Both the position numbers and the translations under genes were made by a program. 64,000 nt of DNA, from assembly GCA_021806645.1 (NCBI GenBank), contig JAJZQX010000007.1, forward strand, positions 1-64,000. Direction: 5' to 3'. Under the pieces are notes generated by a model. The model saw only the letters and a list, made by a program, of their open reading frames with translations, was not told the origin of the DNA and did not search any database. This document shows positions 1 through 9,019 of the stretch, one piece after another. Position 1 is the stretch's first letter; the number at the start of each line of letters is the position of its first letter. Origin of the DNA: Myxococcales bacterium. Lineage in GTDB: Bacteria > Myxococcota > Myxococcia > Myxococcales > Anaeromyxobacteraceae.

Positions 1-486
1 CTCCCCGAGGCCCAGGTGGACCGCTTCATGCTGAAGGTCAAGGTGGGCTACCCGACGCGCGAGGAGGAGCGGGCCATCCTCGACCGGATGGCCACGCCGG
101 AGCCGCCGCGCGCCTCGAAGGTGATCGACCACGCCGACCTGGCGGCCGGGAAGGCCACCCTGCACCGGCTCTACATGGACGATCGCGTGAAGGACTACGT
201 CGTCTCGATCGTCTTCGCCACCCGCGATCCGCGAGCCTTCGGGCTCGCCGAGCTGGTGCCGCTCGTCGAGTACGGCGCCTCCCCGCGGGCCACCATCTTC
301 CTCACCCTGGCGGCCCGCGCCCACGCCTTCCTGCGCCGGCGCGCCTTCGTCACGCCCGAGGACGTCAAGGCGGTCGCCTACGACGTGCTCCGCCACCGCC
401 TCACGCTCACCTACGAGGCCGAGGCGGAGGAGGTCACGCCGGAGAAGGTGATCTCCCGCGTGCTCGACCGGGTCGAGGTCCCCTGA
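1..486 (+). CDS. MoxR-family AAA+ ATPase, C-terminal part (5' end outside window)
   Basis: The reading frame is open from base 1 and has no start inside the window, so this is the last 161 residues of a protein normally about 320-350 aa long. It begins with LPEAQVDRFM, the sensor-1 region of MoxR ATPases where the motif LPEAQLDRF is typical, and continues through the AAA lid domain (motif YGASPRATI near residue 87). The Walker A and B motifs must lie upstream. MoxR ATPases act as chaperone-like partners of VWA proteins. This one is followed 20 bases later by a DUF58 gene and then the bat genes, the usual order of the aerotolerance operon. Confidence 0.93.
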   Translation, partial: LPEAQVDRFMLKVKVGYPTREEERAILDRMATPEPPRASKVIDHADLAAGKATLHRLYMDDRVKDYVVSIVFATRDPRAFGLAELVPLVEYGASPRATIFLTLAARAHAFLRRRAFVTPEDVKAVAYDVLRHRLTLTYEAEAEEVTPEKVISRVLDRVEVP

Positions 487-505
487 GAGGCCGGCCGCCG
501 CTCCG

Positions 506-1393
506 ATGAACGCCCGCGAGCTCATCCGGCGCATCCGGCGCATCGAGATCACCACCCGCCGCGCCGTCGAGGACTCGCTGGGCGGCCAGTACCACTCGGT
601 CTTCAAGGGGCGGGGGATGGACTTCCACGACGTGCGCGCCTACTCGCCCGGCGACGAGGTCCGCGCCATCGACTGGAACGTCTCGGCCCGCACCGGCCAG
701 CTCCACGTCAAGCGGTTCGTCGAGGAGCGCGAGCTGACGGTGATGGTGCTCTGCGACCTCTCCGGCTCGACCGACTTCGGCTCCGGGGAGCGCACCAAGG
801 CGGAGGTGGCGGCCGAGATCGCCGCGCTGCTGGCCTTCTCGGCGGTCCAGAACGGCGACCGGGTGGGCCTGTGCCTCTTCACCGACGAGGTGGAGAAGTT
901 CGTGCCGCCGCGCAAGGGGCGGCGCCATGCCCTGCGGCTGGTCTCGGAGATCCTCCAGTTCCGGCCCCGCAGCCGCCGCACCGATCTCGGCGCGGCGCTC
1001 ACGCAGCTGCGGCGCGCCATGCACCGGCGCTGCGTGGCCTTCGTCCTCTCCGACTTCCTCGACGACGAGGCCCGATTCGAGCGGCCGCTCCGCATCGCCG
1101 CCAGGAAGCACGACCTGGTGCCGATCCGGATCGAGGACCGGCTGGAGCGGACGCTGCCGCCGGCCGGACTGGCGCTGCTGGAGGACTCCGAGACCGGCGC
1201 CACGGTGCGTGTGGACCTCTCGGATCCGCGGGTCCGCGACCGGCTCTCGACCGGGTCCGACGCCGCCGAGCAGCGGCTGACCCGGCTCTTCGCCCGGCTC
1301 GATCTCGACCACGCCCGGGTGCGGGCCGACGACGCCGACTACGTCGGGCCGCTGCTGGCCTTCTTCCAGGCGCGGGCGCGGAGGCACGGGTGA
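506..1393 (+). CDS. DUF58 domain protein with VWA-type MIDAS motif
   Basis: A 295-aa protein. The DUF58 signature is clear near residues 35-63 (GRGMDFHDVRAYSPGDEVR followed by IDWN), and a von Willebrand A-type metal site, DLSGS, follows near residues 83-90. DUF58 proteins always travel with MoxR ATPases; the pair is thought to help assemble or insert metal or cofactor into partner proteins, but the biochemical role is not settled. It sits between moxR and the bat genes, and its stop codon overlaps the GTG start of the next gene (GTGA), so the genes are probably translationally coupled. Confidence 0.9.
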   Translation: MNARELIRRIRRIEITTRRAVEDSLGGQYHSVFKGRGMDFHDVRAYSPGDEVRAIDWNVSARTGQLHVKRFVEERELTVMVLCDLSGSTDFGSGERTKAEVAAEIAALLAFSAVQNGDRVGLCLFTDEVEKFVPPRKGRRHALRLVSEILQFRPRSRRTDLGAALTQLRRAMHRRCVAFVLSDFLDDEARFERPLRIAARKHDLVPIRIEDRLERTLPPAGLALLEDSETGATVRVDLSDPRVRDRLSTGSDAAEQRLTRLFARLDLDHARVRADDADYVGPLLAFFQARARRHG

Positions 1394-2385
1394 GCGCCGC
1401 GTGGCTGGCCCTGGCGCTCGCGGCGGCGGCGCCGGGGGCGGAGGCCCCGACCGCGGCGGCCGCGGCGACCCCGCCCGCCCGGGTCGAGCAGGCCACGCCA
1501 CGCCAGGTCCTCTCCCGCACCTCGGCTGCCGCCGCGAAGCTGGGCGAGCCGATCGAGTGGGAGATCGAGATCCGGCACGCGCCCGCGGAGCGGTACCAGT
1601 TCGAGGCCCCGCTGCCAGCCGGGCCGTACCGCGCCGAGCCGCTCGGCTGCCGGCGGCTCGACCAGCCGGGTGAGACGACCACCACCTGCCGGCTCCGCGT
1701 GGCGCTTCTTGCCCTCGGGCCCGTCGACCTGCCGCCGCTCCGGCTCTCCGCCTCGACGCCGGACGGCCCGCGGGCGCTCGACGTCCCCGGGCCGCGCCTC
1801 ACCGGGAACGGGATCATCGATCCCAAGCTGCCGGCCGAGCAGCTCCAGTTGAAGGAGCTGGCCCCGCCGGTGCCGCTGCTGGTGCCGGACTGGCGGCTGC
1901 TCTGGTGGGCGGCAGGCGCGCTGGCCGCGGCCCTGGCCGGCTGGCGGCTCTGGCGCTGGTGGCGCGCCCGGCGCCGTGCCGGCGAGGCGCCGCCGCCCCC
2001 GGTGCCTCCGGAGGTCCGCTTCTCCGCCCGGCTCGACGAGCTCACCGAGGAGCGGCTCGGCGAGCAGGGGCGCGGGCGCGAGCACTTCTTCCGGCTCTCC
2101 GAGGCGGTGCGCGACTACCTCGGCGCCGTCACCGGCCTCAACGCCCTCGACCTCACCACCGAGGAGCTGCTCGCCGCGATCTCCCGGCAGCCCGATCCGC
2201 GGCTGCCGCTGGAGCGACTGCGCCGCTTCTCGGAGACCGCCGACCTGGTCAAGTTCGCCCGCCTCCACGCCGACGGCCAGACCTGCGCCGATGGCGTCGC
2301 GTTCGGGCGCGAGCTGCTGGCCCTCACCCGGCCGTCACCGGAGGCCCCGCCCGCTCCCCCTCCCTCCCCGGGAGCGGCCTCATGA
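1390..2385 (+). CDS. Bat-operon membrane protein, DUF4381/BatD-like arrangement
   Basis: A 331-aa protein starting at a GTG that overlaps the preceding TGA. Residues 1-18 are a hydrophobic Ala-rich signal segment. A beta-rich extracytoplasmic domain follows (about 30-150), then one transmembrane helix near 165-188 (LLWWAAGALAAALAGWRLW), an Arg-rich stop-transfer segment, and a helical cytoplasmic domain whose segment REHFFRLSEAVRDYL is typical of the small protein placed between DUF58 and BatA in these operons. Its C-terminal stretch is Pro/Ala-rich. The exact role is unknown; position and topology suggest a membrane partner of the MoxR/VWA complex. Confidence 0.72.
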   Translation: MSAAWLALALAAAAPGAEAPTAAAAATPPARVEQATPRQVLSRTSAAAAKLGEPIEWEIEIRHAPAERYQFEAPLPAGPYRAEPLGCRRLDQPGETTTTCRLRVALLALGPVDLPPLRLSASTPDGPRALDVPGPRLTGNGIIDPKLPAEQLQLKELAPPVPLLVPDWRLLWWAAGALAAALAGWRLWRWWRARRRAGEAPPPPVPPEVRFSARLDELTEERLGEQGRGREHFFRLSEAVRDYLGAVTGLNALDLTTEELLAAISRQPDPRLPLERLRRFSETADLVKFARLHADGQTCADGVAFGRELLALTRPSPEAPPAPPPSPGAAS

Positions 2386-3395
2386 CCGGCGACGCCCTCC
2401 ATTGGGCCCGGCCCTGGGCCCTGCTCCTCCTCCTCGCCATCCCGCTGGTGGTGCTGGCGCTCCGGCTCGACGGCCGGCGCGCGCCGCGCCTGTTCCATCC
2501 TCGCGTGGCCGCCATCGGCGCCGGCCCGCGCGGCTGGGTGGCGCGGCTCTGGTGGCTGCCGCAGGCCATGCTGCTGGCGGCGCTGGCGCTGGTGGCCGTG
2601 GGGCTGGCCCGCCCGCAGGCCGACCGGCGCGCCCCGGAGAAGCGCAGCGTGGAGGGGATCGACATCGTCATCGCCCTCGATCTCTCCACCTCGATGCTGG
2701 CCGCCGACTTCAAGCCGGAGAGCCGGGTCCACGTCGCCAAGGAGGTGCTGAAGGACTTCATCGGCCGCCGCAAGAGCGACCGGATCGGCCTGGTGGTCTT
2801 CGCCGGAGACGCCTACACGCAGGCGCCGCTCACGCTCGACTACGGCCTGCTCCGCACCCTGGTGGACCAGCTCAAGATCGGCGTCATCGAGGACGGCACC
2901 GCCATCGGCAACGCACTGGCCACCGCGGTCAACCGGCTGCGCGAGTCGGACGCCCGGAGCAAGGTGGTCATCCTCATCACCGACGGCGACAACAACCGCG
3001 GCCAGATCTCCCCGCTCGAGGCGGCCCGCCTGGCCAAGGCCATGGGGGTCCGGGTCTTCCCCATCCTGGTCGGCACCGGCGGCGTGGTCCCCTACCCCGA
3101 CGGCACCGACCTGCTGGGCCGCCCCAGCTACCGGCCGGTCAAGCTCGACGTGAACCCGGAGCTGCTGCGTGAGATCGCCGCCACCACCGGCGGCGCCTTC
3201 GCCAACGCCACCGATCGGGCCGAGCTGGAGGGTGGGCTGCAGGCGGTGCTCGACCGGATGGAGAAGAGCCGGATCATCGAGACCACCGGCGGCAGCCAGG
3301 TGACCGAGCTCTTCTCGCGCCTGCTCTGGCCGGCCTTCGCCATGGCCGCGCTGGGACTGCTGCTCGGCCTGACGCGCTGGAGGGCCTTCCCTTGA
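2382..3395 (+). CDS. VWA domain membrane protein, BatA-like
   Basis: A 337-aa protein whose ATG overlaps the preceding stop (ATGA). Two N-terminal hydrophobic segments (about 10-30 and 55-75) anchor a VWA domain. The metal-ion site is DLSTS at about residue 98-102, followed by GLVVFAGDAYTQAPLT and the third MIDAS element ITDGDNNRG. A C-terminal helix lies near 310-330. Length, topology and position match BatA of the aerotolerance operon described in Bacteroides and Leptospira. A structural role in an inner-membrane complex with BatB is the usual proposal. The stop overlaps the TTG start of the next VWA gene. Confidence 0.9.
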   Translation: MTGDALHWARPWALLLLLAIPLVVLALRLDGRRAPRLFHPRVAAIGAGPRGWVARLWWLPQAMLLAALALVAVGLARPQADRRAPEKRSVEGIDIVIALDLSTSMLAADFKPESRVHVAKEVLKDFIGRRKSDRIGLVVFAGDAYTQAPLTLDYGLLRTLVDQLKIGVIEDGTAIGNALATAVNRLRESDARSKVVILITDGDNNRGQISPLEAARLAKAMGVRVFPILVGTGGVVPYPDGTDLLGRPSYRPVKLDVNPELLREIAATTGGAFANATDRAELEGGLQAVLDRMEKSRIIETTGGSQVTELFSRLLWPAFAMAALGLLLGLTRWRAFP

Positions 3396-4474
3396 GCCCG
3401 GCCTCGCCGCTCACCTTCCAGGTGCTGGGGGCGCCGGCGCGGCTGCTGGAGCCGGGCGCGCTCTGGTTGCTGCTCCTCGTCGCGGCGCTGGCCGGCCTGG
3501 CCGCGTGGCGACTGCTCCAGCGCCGGGCCCTGCTGCGCCGCATCGCCGGACCGCAGGCCGACCGGCTGGCGCCCCGCGCCGGCCTGCCCCGCCCCGCCGG
3601 GCGGGTCTCGCTCTGGCTCACCGGGCTGCTGCTGCTGGCGGTGGCGCTCTCGCGCCCGCAGTGCGGGACGCGCACCGAGCTCTCCAGGCGCTACGGCATA
3701 GACCTGGTGGTGCTGCTCGACGTCTCCAGGTCGATGCAGGCTCGCGACGTCCCGCCCGATCGGCTCACGCGGGCCACGCTCGAGGTGGGGAGCCTGCTCG
3801 ACCAGCTGGCCGGGGACCGGGTCGGCATCGTGGTCTTCGCGGCCGAGGCCTTCGTGCAGTGCCCGCTCACCACCGACTACCAGGCGGCCCGCCTCTTCCT
3901 CCGCTCGGTCGGACCGGGGAGCGTGCCGCGGCAGGGGTCCGATCTCGGCAACGGGCTGCGGGCGGCACGGCAGGTGCTGGAACAGGGGGAGAACTCGCGG
4001 GGGCGCGGGAAGGTGGTCCTGGTGGTGAGCGACGGCGAGGACCTCGAGGGCGACGCCGGCGAGGCGGCCAGGGCGCTCGGCGAGGCCGGCATCCGCATCC
4101 ACGCGCTGGCGGTCGGGACCCAGGCCGGAGAGCCGATCCCGCTGCTCGACGCCCGCGGCCAGGTCACCGGCTACAAGAAGGACCCGTCGGGCCAGCCGGT
4201 GGTGACCCGGCTCTCCCTGTCCACACTCCGTGAGATCACCTCGCGCGGCGGCGGCGAGGTCTTCGACCTCGCTTCACCCGATCACGGCCTGCCGGCCTTC
4301 AGGGCGGCGCTCGACGGGTTGCAGAAGAGCGAACTCACCAGCCGGCTCACGGTCCAGTTCGAGGATCGCTATGCCATGGCCGCCTTTCCCGCCCTGCTGC
4401 TGCTGCTGGCCGGGTTGCTGATGGGCGAGGCGGGCCCCCGGCGCGCGGCGGGCGACGAGGAGAGGTCGCCGTGA
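3392..4474 (+). CDS. VWA domain membrane protein, BatB-like
   Basis: A 360-aa VWA protein. The start is a TTG overlapping the previous TGA; no ATG fits the coupling. Two N-terminal membrane segments, then a VWA domain with MIDAS sequence DVSRS at about residue 109-113, GIVVFAAEAFVQCPLT and VVSDGEDLEGD, and a C-terminal helix at about 325-345. It parallels the upstream BatA-like protein, as in other bat operons where BatA and BatB are paralogues that form a complex. The C-terminal cytoplasmic tail ends close to the start of the TPR gene, again with overlap. Confidence 0.9.
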   Translation: MSPASPLTFQVLGAPARLLEPGALWLLLLVAALAGLAAWRLLQRRALLRRIAGPQADRLAPRAGLPRPAGRVSLWLTGLLLLAVALSRPQCGTRTELSRRYGIDLVVLLDVSRSMQARDVPPDRLTRATLEVGSLLDQLAGDRVGIVVFAAEAFVQCPLTTDYQAARLFLRSVGPGSVPRQGSDLGNGLRAARQVLEQGENSRGRGKVVLVVSDGEDLEGDAGEAARALGEAGIRIHALAVGTQAGEPIPLLDARGQVTGYKKDPSGQPVVTRLSLSTLREITSRGGGEVFDLASPDHGLPAFRAALDGLQKSELTSRLTVQFEDRYAMAAFPALLLLLAGLLMGEAGPRRAAGDEERSP

Positions 4475-5268
4475 TGATCGCCCTCCCGCTGGCGGCGCTC
4501 CTGCTGGCCGCCTCCCCCTTCGAGACCGAGCACCCTGAGGTGCGGGCCGGCAACGAGGCGCTGAAGGGCGGCAATCCCTCGGCCGCGCTGCCGCGCTACG
4601 ACACCGCCGAGCGCGAGGCCGGCTCCCACCCCGAGATCGACTTCGACCGCGGCAACGCGCTCCAGGAGGCGGGGCGGTCCGAGGAGGCCAGGGCGGCCTG
4701 GAAGAAGGCGACCGAGCGGGCCCCGTCGCCGCTGGCCAGCCGCGCGCTCCAGAACACCGCCAACGCGCTCGACCAGGCCGGCGACCGGGAGGGGGCGATC
4801 CGCGCCCTCGGGGAGGCGCTGAGGCGTGACCCCGGCAACGAGGACGCACGCTATAACCTCGAGGTGCTCCTGCGCCGCAAGGCGGAGGGGAAGGGTGCGC
4901 CCGGGGACCAGGGTGAGCAGGGGGCCAAGCGGCCCGACGGCGAGCCGAAGGCGGGCGCCGGCGGCAAGCAGGACCGGACCAAGGCCGGGTCACAGGGCGC
5001 CAGCCCCGAGCCGGGCGCGCAGGAGCCGAAGCGGGACGGTGGACGGCAGGACCGGCAACAGGAGCAGCCACGGCGTGACGCGGGGTCGGGACGAGCGGGC
5101 GACGAGAAGGACCCGGAGCGCGATGGCGCCGCCGGGCGGACCGATCCGGTCGGCAAGCAGGACGCCGAGCGGCTGCTCGACGCGCTCCGGTCGCGGGAAC
5201 GGACCATGCCGCTCGGGCCGGTGGGAAAGCCGTCGGACCGGAGGAAGGATCGCGCTCGTGACTGGTAG
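4474..5268 (+). CDS. TPR protein, BatC-like
   Basis: About 264 aa. The tract GTGATG offers a GTG at 4471 or an ATG at 4474; the ATG lies 8 bases after a purine-rich ribosome site (gaggagagg), so it is preferred. A short signal or anchor segment (LPLAALLLAASPF) is followed by three TPR-like units (about 25-130) and then a long charged low-complexity linker rich in Gly, Lys, Gln, Asp and Glu (about 135-230). It ends with a conserved-looking tail, AERLLDALRSRERTM, similar to the C-termini of other BatC proteins. Likely a periplasmic protein-interaction subunit of the Bat complex. Confidence 0.8.
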   Translation: MIALPLAALLLAASPFETEHPEVRAGNEALKGGNPSAALPRYDTAEREAGSHPEIDFDRGNALQEAGRSEEARAAWKKATERAPSPLASRALQNTANALDQAGDREGAIRALGEALRRDPGNEDARYNLEVLLRRKAEGKGAPGDQGEQGAKRPDGEPKAGAGGKQDRTKAGSQGASPEPGAQEPKRDGGRQDRQQEQPRRDAGSGRAGDEKDPERDGAAGRTDPVGKQDAERLLDALRSRERTMPLGPVGKPSDRRKDRARDW

Positions 5269-7123
5269 GGCGACCCTCCTTCTCGCGGCGCTGCTCCTGC
5301 TCCCCGCCGCCGCGGGGGCGGCCGGCATGGCCATCTCCGCGTCGCTCGACCGCGACGAGGTCGCGCTGGACGAGCTGGTGACGCTGGAGGTCCGGGTGGA
5401 GGCGGCCGAGGCGCCCACCCTGTCGCTCCCCACGCTGGGCTTCGACTTCGACGTGGTCTCGCGCGGCAGCTCGAGGAGCACCTCCATCGACATGGGCGGC
5501 GGCGCCGGGCTGAAGGTGCGGCACACCTTCGTCTTCCAGTTCGGGCTGCGGCCCCGCCACACCGGCGACCTCACCGTCCCCGCCGTGGAGGTCGTGGCCG
5601 GCGCGGCCCGCGGCGAGACCCAGCCACTCTCCGTGAAGGTGCTGGCCGCCGGCTCGGCGACCCGCGCGCCGGGTCGGGCCGGGCCGCCGGTGCTCGGCTT
5701 CCCGGGTTTCCCGGGTTTCCCGGGCGCGCCGGGGGGCGCCGGCGGCGGTGGGCAGAACGGCGGGTCCAGCCGGGCCTGGCACGGCTGGGAGCGCGACCTG
5801 CAGCTCAGCGTCGAGGTGGACAAGACCGAGGTCTTCCTCGGCGAGCAGGTGACGGCGTCGGTCTGGGTGCTCTCGCCGGTGGGCGTGGCCGAGACCGGCA
5901 ACTTCAAGCCGCCCGCCTACGACGGCTTCTGGACCGAGCAACTGGAGCTGCCACGCGAGCCGATCCAGCAGATCCGGAAGAAGGATGGCCTGGCGCTGCG
6001 CGCCTACCTGCTGCAACGGATGGCGCTCTTCCCGACCCGGTCCGGCCCGCTCGAGCTGGGCATCCACTCGGTGGACCTGCTGGTCCGGGTGGCCTCGGAC
6101 GACGCCTTCTACCCCTTCGGCGACGTGCAGCGGGTGTCGCGGAGCAGCCGCCCGGTGGCCATCACGGTGAAGCCGCTTCCGCGCGGCGCGCCGGCCGGCT
6201 TCGACCCCGTCAACGTCGCCACCGCGACGCTGAGCGCCAGCCTCTCGCAGAAGAGCGCCGCGGTCGGCCAGCCGGTCACGCTTCGCCTGGTCGCCGAGGG
6301 CGAGGGGAACGTGAAGGCCTGGTCGCTTCCCCCTCTCCCGGCCCTGGCCGGGACGCGGGCCTTCCTCCCGACCTCCAGCGACCAGCTCGCGCCGCGCGGC
6401 GTCAGGTTCGCTGGTTCACGAATGGTGGAGACGGTGCTGGTGCCCGAGACGCCGGGGCCGCTGGTGGTCCCTCCGCTCAGCTGGGCGATCTTCGATCCGA
6501 GGGCCGGCGCCTACCGGGAGCTCAAGACGCCGGAGCTGCGGCTCGAGGTGACCGGCGGGGCGACCCCGTCCGGCGCCGCCGGCCTGTCCCAGAACACCCT
6601 CTTCCCGGGGCTCCGCCCCATCCGGCCGGCCGGTCCCCTCGCCCGCGCCACGGCGCCCGGCACCCCCTGGCCGGTCTGGGCCTTCCTGATCGGTCCGGTT
6701 GCCGCCTTCCTGGTCCTGACCGGAGTGGACCGGTTTCGCGAGCACCGGGTGGCCGACGGCGGCGCCCGGCGGGTCCGGATCGCCGGCCGGGTGGCGCGCA
6801 AGCGGCTGGCGGTGGCGAGCCGGCTACTCTCCGGCGCCGACGGCGCGCCCTTCTTCGCCGAGGTGGAGCGGGCCCTGATCGGCTACTGCGGCGACAAGCT
6901 GGGCCGGCCGGCGACCGGCCTGACCCGCGACGAGCTGGCCCGCGCGCTGGCCGGGTCCGGCGCGCACGTGACGGCCCTGCGGGCCCTGGCCGCCGCGCTC
7001 GACGCCTGCGACGCCGGCCGCTTCGGCGGAGCCGTGGCGCGCGAGGAGCTGCTGGCGCTGGCTGGACGGGCCATGGCCGTCCTCGAAGAGGTCCACTGGA
7101 ACCACCCCGGAGGTGGCGCGTGA
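5258..7123 (+). CDS. BatD-like oxygen tolerance protein with a collagen-like insert
   Basis: A 621-aa protein. The GTG start (VTGRATLLL) overlaps the end of batC and opens a good signal peptide cleaved near residue 20. A beta-sandwich region typical of BatD (MAISASLDRDEVALDELVTL) spans the N-terminal part. Around residues 145-166 a linker contains three direct copies of a 9-bp unit encoding GFP (GFPGFPGFPGAPGG), a collagen-like tract. More beta-rich repeats follow, then a transmembrane helix near 470-490 and a cytoplasmic helical domain. BatD proteins are associated with resistance to oxygen or oxidative stress; direct function is unknown. Confidence 0.85.
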   Translation: MTGRATLLLAALLLLPAAAGAAGMAISASLDRDEVALDELVTLEVRVEAAEAPTLSLPTLGFDFDVVSRGSSRSTSIDMGGGAGLKVRHTFVFQFGLRPRHTGDLTVPAVEVVAGAARGETQPLSVKVLAAGSATRAPGRAGPPVLGFPGFPGFPGAPGGAGGGGQNGGSSRAWHGWERDLQLSVEVDKTEVFLGEQVTASVWVLSPVGVAETGNFKPPAYDGFWTEQLELPREPIQQIRKKDGLALRAYLLQRMALFPTRSGPLELGIHSVDLLVRVASDDAFYPFGDVQRVSRSSRPVAITVKPLPRGAPAGFDPVNVATATLSASLSQKSAAVGQPVTLRLVAEGEGNVKAWSLPPLPALAGTRAFLPTSSDQLAPRGVRFAGSRMVETVLVPETPGPLVVPPLSWAIFDPRAGAYRELKTPELRLEVTGGATPSGAAGLSQNTLFPGLRPIRPAGPLARATAPGTPWPVWAFLIGPVAAFLVLTGVDRFREHRVADGGARRVRIAGRVARKRLAVASRLLSGADGAPFFAEVERALIGYCGDKLGRPATGLTRDELARALAGSGAHVTALRALAAALDACDAGRFGGAVAREELLALAGRAMAVLEEVHWNHPGGGA

Positions 7124-7917
7124 CCGCGCTGCTGGTCCTCTGGCTGGCGGCCGCCGCCGCGCCCACCGCCGACGCCAGCGCCCTGGCGACGCCCCCCGCC
7201 GCCGCGGCGAAGCCCTCGGAGCCGGCGCCCACCGCCGATCCCGGGGCGCGGGCGGAGCAGGCCAGCTCCCTCTACCTCGCCGGCGACAACGAGGGCGCCG
7301 CCCGCGCCTGGCGCGCGCTGGTGGACGAGGGGTGGGAGAGCGCCGGGCTCCACTTCGACCTCGGCAACGCGCTGCTGCGGCTCGGCCACCGCGGCCGCGC
7401 CATCGCCAGCTACCTGCGGGCGCTGCGGCTCGATCCCGGCGACGCCGATGCGCAGGCCAACCTCGAGCTGGCGCGCGCCCAGAACGTCGATCGGCTGGTG
7501 GGCGAGGCGCAGCCGCCCCTGCACGTCCGGGTGCTGGCTCGCACGCCCGACGGCGCGGCGCTGGCCCTCTTCGGCGTCTCCTGGAGCGCCTTCTGGCTCC
7601 TGCTCTGGCTCCGCGGCCGGTCGAGCCGGAGCGCACGCCACTGGCTCGGACCGGCGGCCCTGCTGGCGGCGCTGCTGGCGGTCGGTGGCGGGGCGCTGCT
7701 GGCCGGCAAGTCGGCCGAGCGGCGGACCCCGTCGGCGGTGGTGATCGCGCCGGCCACGCCGGTCCGCGAGGGGCCGTCGCGAACCCTCAAGCCCGCGTTC
7801 GAGCTCCACGAAGGGACCACGGTCCAGGTCCTCGAGGCGCAGGGCGACGTGGCCCGGGTCCGCCTGCTCAACGGCCTCGAGGGCTGGGTCGCCTCGGCCG
7901 ACCTGGAGGTGGTCTGA
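7120..7917 (+). CDS. TPR and SH3 domain protein, BatE-like
   Basis: A 265-aa protein with a GTG start overlapping the batD stop. It has a signal peptide, TPR units at about 45-125 (YLAGDNEGAARAWRALVDEG is typical), two membrane helices at about 145-165 and 178-195, and a C-terminal SH3-like domain from about residue 205 (TPVREGPSRTLKPAFELHEG and GLEGWVASADLEV). This TPR-TM-TM-SH3 order is characteristic of BatE. It closes the bat operon; the next gene overlaps its stop by one base but is functionally unrelated. Confidence 0.85.
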   Translation: MTALLVLWLAAAAAPTADASALATPPAAAAKPSEPAPTADPGARAEQASSLYLAGDNEGAARAWRALVDEGWESAGLHFDLGNALLRLGHRGRAIASYLRALRLDPGDADAQANLELARAQNVDRLVGEAQPPLHVRVLARTPDGAALALFGVSWSAFWLLLWLRGRSSRSARHWLGPAALLAALLAVGGGALLAGKSAERRTPSAVVIAPATPVREGPSRTLKPAFELHEGTTVQVLEAQGDVARVRLLNGLEGWVASADLEVV

Positions 7918-8432
7918 TGGCGAGGCCCGACCCGGAGGTCCGGCTGGTCGAGGCGATCGAGGCCGCCGAGCTGGACCTGGTGCGCACCCTGTTCCGCGAG
8001 TACCAACAGGCCATCGGGGTCGACCTCTGCTTCCAGGGGTTCGCGGCCGAGCTGGCGGCGCTCCCCGGTGCCTACGCCCGGCCGGGCGGCCGGCTCCTGC
8101 TGGCCTGGCGCGGCGAGACGCTGGCCGGCTGCGGCGCGCTGCGGCCGCTAGGTCCGCTCGGGCCGCTCGGGCCAGGCATCGCCGAGCTGAAGCGGATGTG
8201 GAGCCGCCCCGCCCATCGCGGCCACGGCGTGGCCCGGGTGGTGGCCGAGGCCCTGCTGGCCGCCGCGCGCGAGGAAGGATACCGGGCGGTGCGGCTCGAC
8301 ACGCTGGAGTGGATGACGGCGGCGCGGGCGCTCTACCGCTCGCTCGGCTTCGTCGAGATCGGTCCGTACTACCTGAACCCGCTGCCGGGGGTGGTGTACA
8401 TGGAGCTGGGGGTCCAGGGGATTCGTGGTTGA
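7917..8432 (+). CDS. GNAT-family N-acetyltransferase
   Basis: A 171-aa protein starting at an ATG that shares one base with the batE stop. The GNAT fold is seen in ELKRMWSRPAHRGHGVARVV (about residue 88-107), which holds the acetyl-CoA pyrophosphate-binding Q/RxxGxG/A type loop (RGHGVA), and in the later ARALYRSLGFVEIG signature. Just before it is a short repeat, PLGPLGPLGPG. The substrate cannot be told from sequence. Cotranscription with the bat operon is likely because of the overlap, but a role in aerotolerance is not implied. Confidence 0.85.
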   Translation: MARPDPEVRLVEAIEAAELDLVRTLFREYQQAIGVDLCFQGFAAELAALPGAYARPGGRLLLAWRGETLAGCGALRPLGPLGPLGPGIAELKRMWSRPAHRGHGVARVVAEALLAAAREEGYRAVRLDTLEWMTAARALYRSLGFVEIGPYYLNPLPGVVYMELGVQGIRG

Positions 8433-8465
8433 ATGGCTCCAGCACCCGACCTGCCGGAGACGCCC

Positions 8466-8909
8466 ATGTTCCGACGCCTGACCCTCATCGCCCTCCTGCT
8501 GGCCTCCACGGCCGCCGCCGCGGCGGTCCCCAGGACGTCCACCCGGGACAGGAGGACCAGCGAGGGCTATGCGCTCGTCCCCGGACCCGAGTTCAGCATC
8601 CAGGTCAAGTTGAAGGAGACCCGCGTCTCCGAGGTCGGCGGCCGCAAGGTCAGCCTGTACGTCTACGACTACGTCATCACCGACAACGCCACCGGGAAGA
8701 TCCATGGCGGCCATGGCAAGAACCGGCTCGAAGCCAGCGTCAACGACATGGAGAAGCCCTCGCGCTGGCAGTTCAGGGACCTGAACGGCGACGGCCAGAC
8801 CGACTTCCGCCACTACAAGGGGGACGGCAAGACGGACTTCTGGTGGGCATGGGTCTGGCAGCCGAAGGGGAAGCGCTTCACCTTCGGCAAGGAGTTCGCC
8901 GGGCCGTGA
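8466..8909 (+). CDS. Small secreted protein of unknown function
   Basis: A 147-aa protein. The chosen ATG (MFRRLTLIALLLAS) opens a signal peptide and is preceded by a purine site (ggaga); an in-frame ATG 33 bases upstream would add a polar leader before it and is less likely. The mature part ends with DLNGDGQTDFRHYKGDGKTDFWW, two copies of an acidic DxNGDGxTD-like unit reminiscent of calcium-binding or VCBS/dockerin-type loops. I do not recognise the family. It lies between the bat operon and the convergent glutamate-cysteine ligase gene. Confidence 0.6.
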   Translation: MFRRLTLIALLLASTAAAAAVPRTSTRDRRTSEGYALVPGPEFSIQVKLKETRVSEVGGRKVSLYVYDYVITDNATGKIHGGHGKNRLEASVNDMEKPSRWQFRDLNGDGQTDFRHYKGDGKTDFWWAWVWQPKGKRFTFGKEFAGP

Positions 8910-9019
8910 CACGGAGTTCCCGGCTCGGGTCCGGTGGCACGCCTGGGTTCCGGCGGTCCGCGGGCCGGCGCCGCCTCGGGGGCCGCGCCCCGTGGAACCA
9001 CCCGGGCGGCACCAGGCCG

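Noticed and set aside
434-1501. A 355-residue minus-strand frame over the DUF58 gene
   Set aside because: It lies opposite a gene with clear DUF58 and MIDAS motifs and shows no domain of its own.
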